Shown in pieces: positions 35,828 through 46,104 of a stretch of DNA of 64,000 nucleotides. Origin of the DNA: Bacillota bacterium (GTDB lineage Bacteria > Bacillota > Clostridia > Acetivibrionales > DTU013); NCBI GenBank assembly GCA_023435305.1, contig JAEYRV010000004.1:156269-220268 (forward strand), written 5' to 3'. Both the position numbers and the translations under genes were made by a program. The notes beneath the pieces are model-generated. The model saw nothing but the letters and a program-made list of their open reading frames with translations. It ran no database searches and was not told the origin of the DNA. Position 1 is the stretch's first letter. Each line of letters starts with the position of its first letter.

Positions 35828-37522
35828 TTATGCGGAGATGTACTCCACTGCAACGCCCTGTCGGGTATCCGCTTTATATTTTCTGCTAAACACAGAATCA
35901 GGGATTTCCATGTACCCCACGAAGCGGTAATGAATCACAAGTCTCTGCTTTCGGTTCTGTCCTATACCTTCCACCTCATGAACATCGATTCGGTCGATCA
36001 GCTCACGCAGAAGCGGCGCTGTCAGCGTCTTCATCTCCATGAACTTGCGTACGGCACAGATGAACTGATCTTTGCTTTGCCGCATGGAGCCAATGCTGGT
36101 CAGCGTTTCCCGAAGCTCTGCGATCTTGGCCTTCAACTCCATGCGCTCAACATCATACTTGTGGGATAGCTGCATAAACCATTCGTCCGTGACCTTGCCG
36201 CTGACATTATCCTCATAGAGCTTTTCGTACAGCTTTGCAACCGTTTCATTGCGAACGATAGCCTTTTGCAGCTCTGCTTCAGCTCGTTTCTGCTCTGCAA
36301 GTATGTCCTTATTTGCTTTTTGAGCCAGTACTTCCGCGAAGGATTCCTCATCGTACTTCAGGAAAGCTGCAAGACGCCGAAGCTCCAACATGACCACTTG
36401 CTCAATTGCATCGGCTCGAAGATAATGGGTAGATTGACAGGTGCTGCGAATGCCCTTGTAATTGGAACAGCTGAAGAAGCGGATAGACTTGTTTACAGAG
36501 TTAACATGAAACCATAGCTTGCTGCCACAATCGGCACAGTACAGCAAATCACTAAACATATTCTTATCAGCATTTTCCTTTTTGGGTGCACGGCGCTTGG
36601 TATTTCCAATCAGCTTCTGCACCTCTTCAAAGGTGTCCCGGTCAATGATCGGCTCATGGACGTTTTTGAATACTGCCCAATCCTCCGGAGGATTTTCGAT
36701 TCTCGTTTTGTTCTTGAACGACTTGGAGTAGGTCTTGAAGTTGATGACATCGCCGCAGTATTCCTGCTGAGCAAGGATTTTGGCCACGCTAGTCTTGCAC
36801 CATTTACAGGGATTTGGCTGTGTCTTCTTGCCGCCGCGTCCAAGGTTTTTGCTCTGCCAGTATGCCTGCGGAACAAGGACTTGATTCTCCTGAAGAATTC
36901 TGGCAATGGTCTCGTTGCCTTTGCTTTCCAACGCCATCTTGTAAATTTTCAGCACAACTTCCGCCGCTTCCGGGTCGATGACCCACTTCTTTGGATTCTC
37001 CGAGCTTTTCAAATACCCATACGGTGGTTGGGATAAAGGCTCTCCGGCATTGCCACGAAGTCTGTGAGAACTGCGCACCTTGCGGCTGATATCTCTGGCA
37101 TACATCTCGTTCATAACATTGCGAAACGGAGCAAGCTCGTTTTCTCCGTCGTTGCTATCCATGCAATCATTCACAGCAATGAAGCGGATATTCCTGTCTG
37201 GGAAATAGCTGTCAGTGTAATATCCCACCTGTAAATAGTCTCTGCCAAGGCGGGACATATCTTTTACAACAACGGCAGTTACATAGCCCATTTCGATATC
37301 TTCCAGTAGTTTTTGAAAGCCGGGGCGATTGAAGTTGGTTCCAGTGTAACCGTCATCCACATAATACCGCGTATTATCCAAACCGTTTTCCTTGGCGTAT
37401 TTCTGCAAAAGCCCTTTCTGATTACCGACGCTGTTGCTGTCACCCTCCGTACCATCATCACGGGATAATCGGCAATAGAGTGCTGTGATACCTATATTCT
37501 CTTTTTTGTTTTTCGACTGCAT
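35828..37522 (-). CDS. Large serine recombinase (TnpX-like)
   Basis: 564 residues. The N-terminal resolvase domain has the catalytic serine in ALYCRLSRDDG (about residue 20), then KDMSRLGRDYLQVG and the ARDISRKVRSS helix. It continues into a recombinase domain, a zinc ribbon (CADCGSKLWF ... CSNYKG ... STCQ) and a long coiled coil, and resembles Tn4451 TnpX-type enzymes. It integrates or excises DNA between attachment sites. ATG 37522 follows AAAGGAGA and overlaps the stop of the upstream small gene by one base. The island's ends could not be located. Confidence 0.92.
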   Translation of the reverse strand: MQSKNKKENIGITALYCRLSRDDGTEGDSNSVGNQKGLLQKYAKENGLDNTRYYVDDGYTGTNFNRPGFQKLLEDIEMGYVTAVVVKDMSRLGRDYLQVGYYTDSYFPDRNIRFIAVNDCMDSNDGENELAPFRNVMNEMYARDISRKVRSSHRLRGNAGEPLSQPPYGYLKSSENPKKWVIDPEAAEVVLKIYKMALESKGNETIARILQENQVLVPQAYWQSKNLGRGGKKTQPNPCKWCKTSVAKILAQQEYCGDVINFKTYSKSFKNKTRIENPPEDWAVFKNVHEPIIDRDTFEEVQKLIGNTKRRAPKKENADKNMFSDLLYCADCGSKLWFHVNSVNKSIRFFSCSNYKGIRSTCQSTHYLRADAIEQVVMLELRRLAAFLKYDEESFAEVLAQKANKDILAEQKRAEAELQKAIVRNETVAKLYEKLYEDNVSGKVTDEWFMQLSHKYDVERMELKAKIAELRETLTSIGSMRQSKDQFICAVRKFMEMKTLTAPLLRELIDRIDVHEVEGIGQNRKQRLVIHYRFVGYMEIPDSVFSRKYKADTRQGVAVEYISA

Positions 37523-37761
37523 TAGTTCTCCTTTCCGGCAGCCGAGCAAACATATTCCGCTTCCATTTTACAAGGTTCAGTTATCTTCGTCAACGGTATA
37601 AAGTCACTGGTGATTGTTCTGCGGAAACGATCCTTGATCGTTGTATCCGAGTCAAAGGGCTCAAAACAGGACTCCACGACAAAATTCACGTTATTGATCT
37701 TGTATTCACTTTTTCCTTGAGCTAACCCGCAGATCCATCCATCAATTTTTGATTTACGCAT
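37522..37761 (-). CDS. TnpW-like small transposon protein
   Basis: 79 residues. The central INNVNFVVESCFEPFDSDTTIKDRFRRTI matches the pattern of small TnpW-family proteins next to large serine recombinases in clostridial conjugative and mobilisable transposons. Its function is unproven. It is translationally coupled to the recombinase (TAATG overlap). Confidence 0.65.
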   Translation of the reverse strand: MRKSKIDGWICGLAQGKSEYKINNVNFVVESCFEPFDSDTTIKDRFRRTITSDFIPLTKITEPCKMEAEYVCSAAGKEN

Positions 37762-38286
37762 AAATCGCCACCTCCTATTAGGTAGCCAGAGAGAAGGGCC
37801 AATTTTAAACTCCCATTTAAATTAGTGAATGTTTTTTTCAGCAGGGTTTTAGGGACGCTAAGTCCCTGACAAGTGGTCTATGTCCGTACAGAGACGTTGC
37901 TTGTCAAGATTATGCCATCTTCTTTTTCAACAGCAAAAACCGTGGCACTTTCACGCAATAGCATAGAAATTAAATCAACTAATTTGGTTTTCAGAATAAC
38001 AAGAAACCGCAAAAATATTACCACTTGTTAATAAATTCTTATCTATTAAAAATTGCCAGACATCTTCGGAGGTCTGGCAATTTCTTTAGTGCTGAAAATA
38101 CGGAGGCAAAACAGTCTGGGAAGAGATTGCTGAGTTTGCTCAAACGCTAAAAATTCATAAAAAACATTATTTTATCTCCTAATCATACTTTGGGAGGATT
38201 ACAAAACCTGATTTATCTGTTAAACTTACTAGGTATTATGGAAAATATTATACAACAATCTACTGATTAATCGAAGGAGGCGGCTT
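37762..38286. other. Intergenic region of the island
   Basis: 525 bases without a convincing gene. It contains a small hairpin (AGGGAC-GCTAA-GTCCCT, about 37851-37867) followed by CCTGACAAGTGG, and a 10 bp stem (ATTGCCAGAC / GTCTGGCAAT, about 38052-38082) with TTTCTTTA after it. AAGGAGG before 38287 is the regulator's ribosome site. AT-rich compared with the operon that follows. Confidence 0.6.
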
Positions 38287-40644
38287 ATGATCGATATCGC
38301 TTCTGTTATTATTAAGCCCTCGCTAAAGGAAATATTTCTGACCGGCTGGGAAAACTGCCGAGTTATTTTGTTTTCTGCGCCCTGCGGCTGCGGTAAAACC
38401 ACCGCGGCGACGGCGTTGCTTGCGGGGCATAACGTTTGCTCACTAAACGCTGCGGATACGGAGTTTAAATCGGAGGATATCCCGCAGAACTGTGACACCG
38501 TGCTGGTAGACGATTTGCACTATCTGTTGGAACCGGAGCGCCGGGAAGGGCTCTGCGACCTTATCCGCAAACGAACGGATCTGCGCTTTGTTCTGCTCGG
38601 GCGCGGACAAGTCCCCGGCTGGCTGATGCCCTTTCAATTTGCGGGGATATTGCTCGCAATAGACGCACCAGCCCTCTTGTTCGAAATCGAGTCAGCTCAG
38701 CGTATGCTCCAGTCGCGCGGCATAACAGTCAGCCCCGGGGAAATGAGCGCTATTCAGCGCGATTTAAAGGGATACCCCATCGCGATGGATATTCTCTGCC
38801 GCAAGCTGAAGGACGGTGCCGAGTACAGTGCGGACATTTTAAGCGCGGTCAAGCGCGAGCTTTTCTTTTACTTTGAAGAGGCGGTTTATAACCGCTTTGA
38901 AGCGCCGCTGCAGCGGCTGCTCTTAAGCCTCGCGCCGTTTGAAAGCTTCCATCTGGAGCTTGCGAAGATGGTCAGCGGGGATTCCCGCGCGGGGGAGCTG
39001 CTCGGAATTATCCAGAGGGACACAACCATGCTTCTCTTCGACGGGCTTGACACCTATCGCTTTTGGCCGGTGTTCCGTGAATTTCTAATTTGGGAGCTTC
39101 ACCAAAAGCTCACCGACGCAGAGCAGCGAAGCCTGTACAGCCGCGCGGCACTCTACTTCGAGCTGCACGATGAGCTTGACAGGGCACTAGAATACTACTC
39201 CCTCGCCGGGGAGCAGGGCAAGGTGTCGGCGCTGCTGATTAAAAACGCTGAGCTACACCCCGGACACGGGTACTACCAAGAGCTTCAAAACTATTATTTT
39301 GCCCTGCCGACTGAGGAAATTGTGAAATCTCCTTCGCTTATGTGCGGTATGAGCATGCTTGCGGCCATGTGCCTCGATTTTAATGACTCTGAGCGCTGGT
39401 ATAGCGAGCTGCAGGGCTTCGCCGCGCGGCTTAAAAAGACCGATTCGGAATATAAAAATGTTCAGGGAAGACTGGCCTATCTGGACATTGCTCTGCCACA
39501 GCGCGGCAGCAAGGGACTTATAGAGGTCATCGGCAGCGTGTTTCGCGTTATGACGGACAAGCAGCTTAAAATGCCGTCATTCTCCGTTACCAGCACTCTG
39601 CCGAGTGTCATGAACGGCGGCAAGGACTTCTGCGAGTGGTCGAAGAAGGATGATTTGCTTTATGCCACAATGCGAAAGCCGCTGGAAACCGTGCTTGGGC
39701 GCGACGGCGTGGGACTTGCCGACTGCGGAATATGCGAGAGCAAGTTTGAAAAGGGTGAGGATATATCGAAACGCCTGCTTACGCTGATGTCCCGCTTGGG
39801 CGAGATACAGGTTAAGGGCACGCCCGATATCGAGCTTGCCGTTGTTGCTCTGCTGGCGCGAGTACAGGTATCACAGGGGAAGGCTTCGGCGGCGCTGGAA
39901 TCTATAGAGAGTCTTCGTGATAAATTTCTTGACACCGGACATACACGGTTTTTGCCTAATATAGACGCGATGCTCTGCCGCATAAAGCTTCGGCTGGGCG
40001 ACACGGAAGCTGTTCGTGACTGGCTGCGCTTGACCGCGCCAAAGAACGAAGTTCGCCTTTGGGTCATGTGGCGCTACCAGTACCTCACGCGGGTTATGGT
40101 GCAGCTTGCCGAAGGCGAGAATCAAGAAGCGCTGCTGATTTTGTCGCGCTTAATGCCTTACTGCGAGCATTGCGGGCGCATCATGGACGGCATTTACATA
40201 CGTCTTCTATCGGCAATCTGCCTTGAACGTCTCGGAGATGAGCAGTGGAAGGCTATGCTATGTTCGACACTGGACACCTGCTATGAATTCAGATTCATCT
40301 GGCCTGTGGCGCAGTATGGTGTGGCAATCCTGCCCCTTTTAAGTGAGTGCGGCTGGAAAGGTGACTCGGTATTTCTTGCAGAGCTGATTAACGCAACGCG
40401 GGCGCAGGCCGTGCAATATCCGCGCTTTTTAAAACCTCAGGCGCAGCCGATTGAGCCTCTTTCTGGCGCAGAAATGCAGGTTTTAAAACTGCTTTGCGAA
40501 AACCTGAGTAATCAAGAAATCGGCGAAATTTTGGGCATAAAGCTGCCGACAGTAAAAACTCATGTCAGCCGAATTTTGCAAAAGCTAGGCGTGAGCCGCC
40601 GCAGTGAAGCCAAGGCAGCTGCCGAAAAGCTTCGGCTTATATAG
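38287..40644 (+). CDS. LuxR-family ATPase regulator (MalT/LAL-like)
   Basis: 785 residues. It starts directly with a P-loop (SAPCGCGKTTAATALL, about residues 30-45) and has Walker B DTVLVDDLHYL. The middle is helical repeats resembling TPR. The C-terminal LuxR HTH has LSGAEMQVLKLLCENLSNQEIGEILGIKLPTVKTHVSRILQKLGVSRR. This is a single-polypeptide transcriptional activator whose signal is unknown. It is the first gene of an operon with an 88-residue protein and the giant S-layer protein, so it probably controls that operon. Base composition is visibly GC-richer than the core genes. Confidence 0.85.
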   Translation: MIDIASVIIKPSLKEIFLTGWENCRVILFSAPCGCGKTTAATALLAGHNVCSLNAADTEFKSEDIPQNCDTVLVDDLHYLLEPERREGLCDLIRKRTDLRFVLLGRGQVPGWLMPFQFAGILLAIDAPALLFEIESAQRMLQSRGITVSPGEMSAIQRDLKGYPIAMDILCRKLKDGAEYSADILSAVKRELFFYFEEAVYNRFEAPLQRLLLSLAPFESFHLELAKMVSGDSRAGELLGIIQRDTTMLLFDGLDTYRFWPVFREFLIWELHQKLTDAEQRSLYSRAALYFELHDELDRALEYYSLAGEQGKVSALLIKNAELHPGHGYYQELQNYYFALPTEEIVKSPSLMCGMSMLAAMCLDFNDSERWYSELQGFAARLKKTDSEYKNVQGRLAYLDIALPQRGSKGLIEVIGSVFRVMTDKQLKMPSFSVTSTLPSVMNGGKDFCEWSKKDDLLYATMRKPLETVLGRDGVGLADCGICESKFEKGEDISKRLLTLMSRLGEIQVKGTPDIELAVVALLARVQVSQGKASAALESIESLRDKFLDTGHTRFLPNIDAMLCRIKLRLGDTEAVRDWLRLTAPKNEVRLWVMWRYQYLTRVMVQLAEGENQEALLILSRLMPYCEHCGRIMDGIYIRLLSAICLERLGDEQWKAMLCSTLDTCYEFRFIWPVAQYGVAILPLLSECGWKGDSVFLAELINATRAQAVQYPRFLKPQAQPIEPLSGAEMQVLKLLCENLSNQEIGEILGIKLPTVKTHVSRILQKLGVSRRSEAKAAAEKLRLI

Positions 40645-40654
40645 GAGGGTGCGA

Positions 40655-40921
40655 ATGGACGAGACAATGATGACACTGAAGCAGGGCGTAACGCATATTG
40701 AGCAAAACGAAAAAATCGGGCTTATGCTAAGTGATTGCACCAAATTTGCGAAGGACGCGCGGCAAGAGGCGCTGCTAAACGCGCTTATTATGAAGAACCA
40801 ATCGCTCGAAGGCCTTAAAGAGCTTATTCAAACGCGCGGCAGCCACTCTGACAGCGACAATGAAATTTCCCTCGTCATAGCCGAATTCATATTGGACTTT
40901 GGCGAGTATTTGGAAGCATAA
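40655..40921 (+). CDS. 88-residue helical protein of the LuxR-SLH operon
   Basis: 88 residues from ATG 40655 after AGGAGGG, ten bases from the regulator's stop. It is mostly amphipathic helix (LKQGVTHIEQNEKIGLMLSDCTKFAKDARQEALLNALIMKNQSLEGLKELIQ) without a signal peptide or metal motif. I recognise no family. Located between regulator and secreted protein, it may be an accessory or anti-activator, but this is only context. Confidence 0.6.
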   Translation: MDETMMTLKQGVTHIEQNEKIGLMLSDCTKFAKDARQEALLNALIMKNQSLEGLKELIQTRGSHSDSDNEISLVIAEFILDFGEYLEA

Positions 40922-40945
40922 AACAATCTGCATAGGAGGAAAACC

Positions 40946-43900
40946 ATGAAGAAGAGAATTTTAAGCATGGCACTGGTGCTGTGCATGGTGCTAACCCTGC
41001 TGCCGGTGTCCGTGCTGGCGGCGGACCCGGCTCCGGTCATGGAGCTGTGGGTGGGCGCAACGCAGGTGGTACAGTCGGGCGGCACGGTAACAGCCGATAC
41101 CAGCGGCGAGGGCTGGAGCTACGACAGCGCCACCGCCACACTCACCCTGAACGGGGCGAATATCACAACGACAACCAAGCCCGACATCACAAATGATCCC
41201 TGGTCGGGTTACTGGTCCTATGGCATCTATTGTTACGGCGACCTGAATATCGTCGTCACAGGCGACAGCACCATTGATGCAAGGGCTGCGGCTGATAGAA
41301 GTTGCGGCTTATTGGTTAGCGGCAATTTGTCTGTATCCGGCAGCGCGGAGCTGACCGCGAAAGGTAATTCGAGGGGTCTGCAAGTGTCTGAAAACCTCAC
41401 TGTTTCTGGCGATGCAACTCTAAGCGGCATTGCGGGTGGCGGTACAAATAATACCTTAACCGGCGTGCACGTCAACGGAAACATCACGGTTTCCGATACA
41501 GCAAGACTCCTCGGTCAAGCTTTATCGTCACTATATAATTACGGTGTTCGGTCTTTAATCGGCAATATCACCATCGGCAGTGAAGCGACATTGACCGGTA
41601 TTGCAGATAGCTATACCGGATTAGGGGACGGGAAAAACTACGGAGTGACTGCAGGAAATGTCGACAGTACCTTTGTTTCGTCCGGGCAAGTCAATGTTGA
41701 AGGCACTATGGTGGCACGCGCCGGGAATGGCGTCAATCGCGGAAATACAAGCGGATTATATCTTTATGACACAAATTTGGTCGTCTCAAACAACGGCAGT
41801 GTCCGTGCCGAATGCGGCGATGCGGGATTTAGCGGAGCAACCGCCTATGGTGTCAATTGCAGAGGAAATGCAACAATCACCGTAAACGCCGGCGGTTTTC
41901 GTGCCTCGGGCGGCACCTGTGCCGTAAACCCGTCGTCAACCAACATTAACATCAACGGCACCCCGGTTTACTATGAGGTCAGCGCAAACAGGGACGGCAG
42001 CGGCGCGACCGTCTGCACCGATACGGATACATGGAATTCGACCTATAACGGCAACTTCGGCGCGTACAAGTACATAAACGCCACAACCCTTTACGAGGTC
42101 TACGTAAACGGCACGCAGGTCACCCGGGTCAACCGCCATGACGTGCTGGGCGACGGCACGGTGTCCTATCTCCCGGCGGCGGACGGTTCACCCGCCCAAC
42201 TGGAACTCAACAGCGCGAGCCTGACCACACTTCAGCTGGACGGCGATACGGAGCTTGCTTTGACGGGCACAAACACCGTCGGAACCGTTACAAACGCCGG
42301 GGCGGTCACCGTGTCCGGCGGCGGCGGACTGACTCTTACGGGCAGCCTTGACTGCGGAAGTGAGAGCCTGACCGTTGAGAGCGGCACGGCGCTGACGACA
42401 CAGGGCACCGTTACGGCGGGCGCGGTGGTGAACGGCGGCACACTGATTAACGTGGGAACCCTGATACTGCCGGAAGCAACCACGGTCGAACAGATTCAGG
42501 CGATGAACCTGACAGGTGACGGCATTGTCAAAGCGGGCAGCAGAGTTTATATCGGCGGTATCTTCTACGCCGACGGCGGCGACAAATCGTCCAGCGGCAT
42601 CGACCTAAGCACATTGCCCAGTGAGGGCACCTATTACAAGGCGGGCAGCGGCTACATACTCTTCACACCTGCAACCGCAGACTCCGCCGCGAACGCCAAG
42701 CTGACGCTGCATCACGCAAGTATCGTGACGACGAGCGCCACCGCGATTTCTCTGCCGTCGGACGCGCAGGTTGACATCGTTGTCGCAAGCGACAGCTCGC
42801 TGACGGCGGGCGGCAGCGGGAATGTCATTGAGACTGGGCAGGCGCTGTCCGTCACCGGCAGCGGCGATTTGACCCTTGCGGGTCCATATAACGCTATTAA
42901 AATTATTGGCAGCGGCGCTGTCAGCATTGACATTGACGGCGACCTAACCTTTGACACCGCCTATTGGCCGATTGATATTGCCGGTGATATCACCATATCC
43001 GCAAGGAGCATTACAGCAATACGGGGATATCACTTCTGTTCCGGCGGCGAGGTTTCCTTCACGGCAACGGACGGAGACATTTCGCTGACGACAGAGGATT
43101 CTCCCAGCGGTGCCATATATGGTAAAAGCATCACGCTTACGGCGAACAGTGGCGCTGTCACTGTCCACCACTCGGACAATGCAGGCGGCAATTATGCTCT
43201 GAATGGTACGGCGGTTACGGTCAGCGCGTTAAATGACGTAACCATCACGACAAGCCGTGGTGCTATTTTTGCACGTGATTCTTCCTGCACGGTATCCGTT
43301 GCGTCGCAGAGCGGCAGTATTCAGATGGGTTGTGCAAGTAATCAATGTGTTAGCGCCAGCGGTATGATAATACTGAACGCAGCCAGAGATATTACTCTAA
43401 ATAATAGCTCAATATCTTCAAGCGCCATTTTGGCATCCGGCCAAACAGTCAACATCACCGCAGGGGGTACGCTGTCCTCCACCAGTGCCTACGGCTTTCA
43501 GACCGGCGCGCTGGCTGTCAAGGCAAACGAGGTGTCCATTGAAGGTACTACGCAGGACGGCATTCAGGCAAGCAGCGTGAGCATCACGAATACGGACGGT
43601 ACCAGCAACTGCGAAAGCGTGAGCATCACCGCAACGAGCAGCAGCATTGACCGCGCGGCAATCAGTTCCGGCGGCAATCTGACCGTCAAGACGGACGATC
43701 TCTTTATTTGCGGCAAAACGAGTGCCAAGGCGATTAATGCCACCGGCACAGTCACTATCGGCGACGCTGGAATGATTGTGGGCGCGATTTCAGCCGGTAC
43801 GGACAACATTGACAGCCGCATCCTGCGCGCCGCATACGGCGGTGATATCAGTACCAGCGGTTTGGACCTGTCTGCCTCCGCACCCGTTGTTGCAACTTAT

Positions 43901-45772
43901 TACACAGCGAGCAGCGGCTATGCGCTGTTCACCCCGGCAACGACAACCCCTGCAACGCTGACCTTGCACAACGCGAGCATCAACACCACCACCGGGAGCG
44001 CGCTGGCTCTGCCAGACAATACGGTAGTGGTGCTGGAAGGTAGCAACAGCACCTCCTCCGAAGATGCCGCCGCAATCTACGGAGGCGACGCGCTGGCTGT
44101 CCAGGGAAACGGTACGCTTAACGCCAGCGGCGTGGATGACGGCGGCTTGTTTGCCAAGCAGATAACCGTTACCGGCAGCGCCGATGTTACGGTGAACGGA
44201 ATTGACAATGCCAGTGAAGACGAATCTTCGGTCACAGTGTCCGGCAACGCTTGCTTAGCAAGCAGTAAATACATCCGTACAGGCAGCTATGTCCAAAGCG
44301 GCAGCGCGGATGTGGCGGTAAACGGTCAGCGCCTGCACGGCATTATGACGATCGGCGAATTGAGCGTTAGCGGCGGCAGCCTGACCGTTACAAGTGAGGT
44401 CGCCGCGCTGATATCAGTGGGAGGTATTACCCTGGGAAGCGGTATGGCGATTCTGACTCCCTCGGGCGGCAAAATCGCGTCAGCCGAGTTTACTAATGAA
44501 AGCGTGACCCAAACGGTTACTTCAGTTATTCCGGCCGGAGCGACAGCACTTACGGCGGAATTAAGCGGGGAAACGATCAGCAGCAACGGGGCAACGAGTA
44601 TAGTCATTGGCACGGCTCCAGTCGCGCCGAGCTCTGGCGATGGCGGCGGCTCATCAAGCAACACCAACACCGTGACCGTTCCGGTTGCCGGCGGCACAGG
44701 CTCAACCAGCGTTTCGGTGTCCGTTTCCGGCGGCACCGCGACGGTCTCAGCTTCCGATGCACAGCTTAAGGAAATCACCTCCGGCTCCGAGACCTCGGGA
44801 ACAGTCAAAATAGACCTGTCCGCCCTGAAAGCAGATACGGCGGTAATACCTGCCAAAATAATTCAGGCATGTGATAAGTCTGAGGGACTCTCAGTCGCTC
44901 TGCCCGCAGGCACCGTGACGCTCGACAAGTCAGCACTTGAAGCTGTTAGCGGTAAGGGCGACATCAAGCTTTCCGTCGAGACCGTCGACAACACAAAGCT
45001 AACCGATGCTCAAAAGGCCGCTCTTGGCACTCAGGCTGGCACTGCGCTTGTCGTGGACGTTAACATCCTTGTAAACGGAACCAAAACCAGCACCTTCGGC
45101 GACGGAAAAATCACGGTTTCAGTTCCATACACTCTAAAGCCCGGTGAGAGCGGTGACAGAATCACCGTCTGGTTTGTTAAGGATGACGGCACCATTGAGC
45201 CGAAAACCGCCGTGTATTCAAACGGCAAAGTAACCTTCACCACCGAGCATCTTAGCCAGTACCTGATTGTGAGCTTCCCTTTCACAGACGTAGCTGAGGA
45301 AGCATGGTATTATAACAGCGTCGCCTATGCCTACAACAACAGCTTGTTTGCAGGCACGTCAAACTCGACCTTTGAGCCCGGCGCAGCCATGACCCGCGAG
45401 ATGATTTGGATGGTGCTGGCAAGAATGAGCGGCAGAACGCCCGCCGATATGGATGGGGCTCGCGCCTGGGCGAAGAAAAACGGAATCTCCGACGGCTCCA
45501 ATCCGACAAACTCCATCACCCGCGAGCAGATGGCTGCAATTCTTTACCGCTACGCGCAGTATAAGAATTACGACACCACGCAGGGCGGCATGGCTATCCG
45601 CGAATTTGCGGATTATGACAGCATTTCCGAATATGCCCTTCCCGCGATTGGCTGGACGGTTAGAACAGGACTTATAAAGGGCAGTGAAAACCACATCATG
45701 CCCTCCGGCAATGCCACCCGCGCAGAGGTAGCGGCAATTCTCCAGCGCTTCTTCCAAAACGTGGCGAAGTAA
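40946..45772 (+). CDS. Giant secreted repeat protein with three SLH domains
   Basis: 1608 residues. A signal peptide (MKKRILSMALVLCMVLTLLP to about residue 27) precedes a long beta-rich region of Ala/Thr/Ser/Gly repeats typical of parallel beta-helix surface proteins. Two blocks share a module: KSSSGIDLSTLPSEGTYY near residue 550 and ISTSGLDLSASAPVVATYY near residue 970. A Ser/Gly linker (SSGDGGGSSSNTNT) leads to a compact domain and three S-layer homology domains at the C-terminus (FTDVAEEAWYYNSVAYAYNN; ARAWAKKNGISDG; FADYDSISEYALPAIGW) that anchor to the cell-wall polymer. Likely an adhesin or S-layer-associated protein. GC-rich. Confidence 0.85.
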   Translation: MKKRILSMALVLCMVLTLLPVSVLAADPAPVMELWVGATQVVQSGGTVTADTSGEGWSYDSATATLTLNGANITTTTKPDITNDPWSGYWSYGIYCYGDLNIVVTGDSTIDARAAADRSCGLLVSGNLSVSGSAELTAKGNSRGLQVSENLTVSGDATLSGIAGGGTNNTLTGVHVNGNITVSDTARLLGQALSSLYNYGVRSLIGNITIGSEATLTGIADSYTGLGDGKNYGVTAGNVDSTFVSSGQVNVEGTMVARAGNGVNRGNTSGLYLYDTNLVVSNNGSVRAECGDAGFSGATAYGVNCRGNATITVNAGGFRASGGTCAVNPSSTNININGTPVYYEVSANRDGSGATVCTDTDTWNSTYNGNFGAYKYINATTLYEVYVNGTQVTRVNRHDVLGDGTVSYLPAADGSPAQLELNSASLTTLQLDGDTELALTGTNTVGTVTNAGAVTVSGGGGLTLTGSLDCGSESLTVESGTALTTQGTVTAGAVVNGGTLINVGTLILPEATTVEQIQAMNLTGDGIVKAGSRVYIGGIFYADGGDKSSSGIDLSTLPSEGTYYKAGSGYILFTPATADSAANAKLTLHHASIVTTSATAISLPSDAQVDIVVASDSSLTAGGSGNVIETGQALSVTGSGDLTLAGPYNAIKIIGSGAVSIDIDGDLTFDTAYWPIDIAGDITISARSITAIRGYHFCSGGEVSFTATDGDISLTTEDSPSGAIYGKSITLTANSGAVTVHHSDNAGGNYALNGTAVTVSALNDVTITTSRGAIFARDSSCTVSVASQSGSIQMGCASNQCVSASGMIILNAARDITLNNSSISSSAILASGQTVNITAGGTLSSTSAYGFQTGALAVKANEVSIEGTTQDGIQASSVSITNTDGTSNCESVSITATSSSIDRAAISSGGNLTVKTDDLFICGKTSAKAINATGTVTIGDAGMIVGAISAGTDNIDSRILRAAYGGDISTSGLDLSASAPVVATYYTASSGYALFTPATTTPATLTLHNASINTTTGSALALPDNTVVVLEGSNSTSSEDAAAIYGGDALAVQGNGTLNASGVDDGGLFAKQITVTGSADVTVNGIDNASEDESSVTVSGNACLASSKYIRTGSYVQSGSADVAVNGQRLHGIMTIGELSVSGGSLTVTSEVAALISVGGITLGSGMAILTPSGGKIASAEFTNESVTQTVTSVIPAGATALTAELSGETISSNGATSIVIGTAPVAPSSGDGGGSSSNTNTVTVPVAGGTGSTSVSVSVSGGTATVSASDAQLKEITSGSETSGTVKIDLSALKADTAVIPAKIIQACDKSEGLSVALPAGTVTLDKSALEAVSGKGDIKLSVETVDNTKLTDAQKAALGTQAGTALVVDVNILVNGTKTSTFGDGKITVSVPYTLKPGESGDRITVWFVKDDGTIEPKTAVYSNGKVTFTTEHLSQYLIVSFPFTDVAEEAWYYNSVAYAYNNSLFAGTSNSTFEPGAAMTREMIWMVLARMSGRTPADMDGARAWAKKNGISDGSNPTNSITREQMAAILYRYAQYKNYDTTQGGMAIREFADYDSISEYALPAIGWTVRTGLIKGSENHIMPSGNATRAEVAAILQRFFQNVAK

Positions 45773-45862
45773 ACAGAAATCCATCTGGGCTTCTCGTTTC
45801 CTTTAAATATCCCAAAGGATACGGTTAGATATCGTGAATAACAATGACCACTACCCAAAATC

Positions 45863-45890
45863 AAGGTACAAGCCGTGTGGCTTGTACCTT
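45863..45890. repeat. Perfect 12 bp hairpin downstream of the SLH gene
   Basis: AAGGTACAAGCC / GGCTTGTACCTT with a GTGT loop and no T run. It could be an island boundary structure or an mRNA-stabilising hairpin. Confidence 0.6.
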
Positions 45891-45994
45891 AGTAATTAGA
45901 GGATATGTCATGTGTTTTTGGAATATGTTGCCGGCAGCTTCGGCTTTTAAGCCAAATAATCAGATTTGTTATGAATACTCGGACCAGCAAACAG

Positions 45995-46025
45995 CGGGTT
46001 CCATAATTAGTGGAGCCCGTTTTTT
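45995..46025 (+). terminator. Terminator upstream of the ger operon
   Basis: CGGGTTCC / GGAGCCCG with a nine-base loop and six T residues isolates the ger operon from upstream transcription. Confidence 0.8.
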
Positions 46026-46045
46026 CATGCCCATATTTAGCAATT

Positions 46046-46075
46046 GAATAAAACCAGGCCCAACTGAGGATAATA
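46046..46075 (+). promoter_or_regulatory. Sigma-G-like promoter of the ger operon
   Basis: GAATA (46046-46050) and GATAATA (46069-46075) are separated by 18 bases; the sigma-G consensus is GHATR-N17/18-CATNHTA. Germinant receptor operons are forespore sigma-G targets. Confidence 0.55.
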
Positions 46076-46104
46076 TTCGGGAATGTTAGAACAGGAGGGC
46101 TGGG

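Noticed and set aside
40604..40654. N-terminal extension of the 88-residue protein
   Set aside because: It overlaps the end of the LuxR gene and the AGGAGGG site points to ATG 40655.
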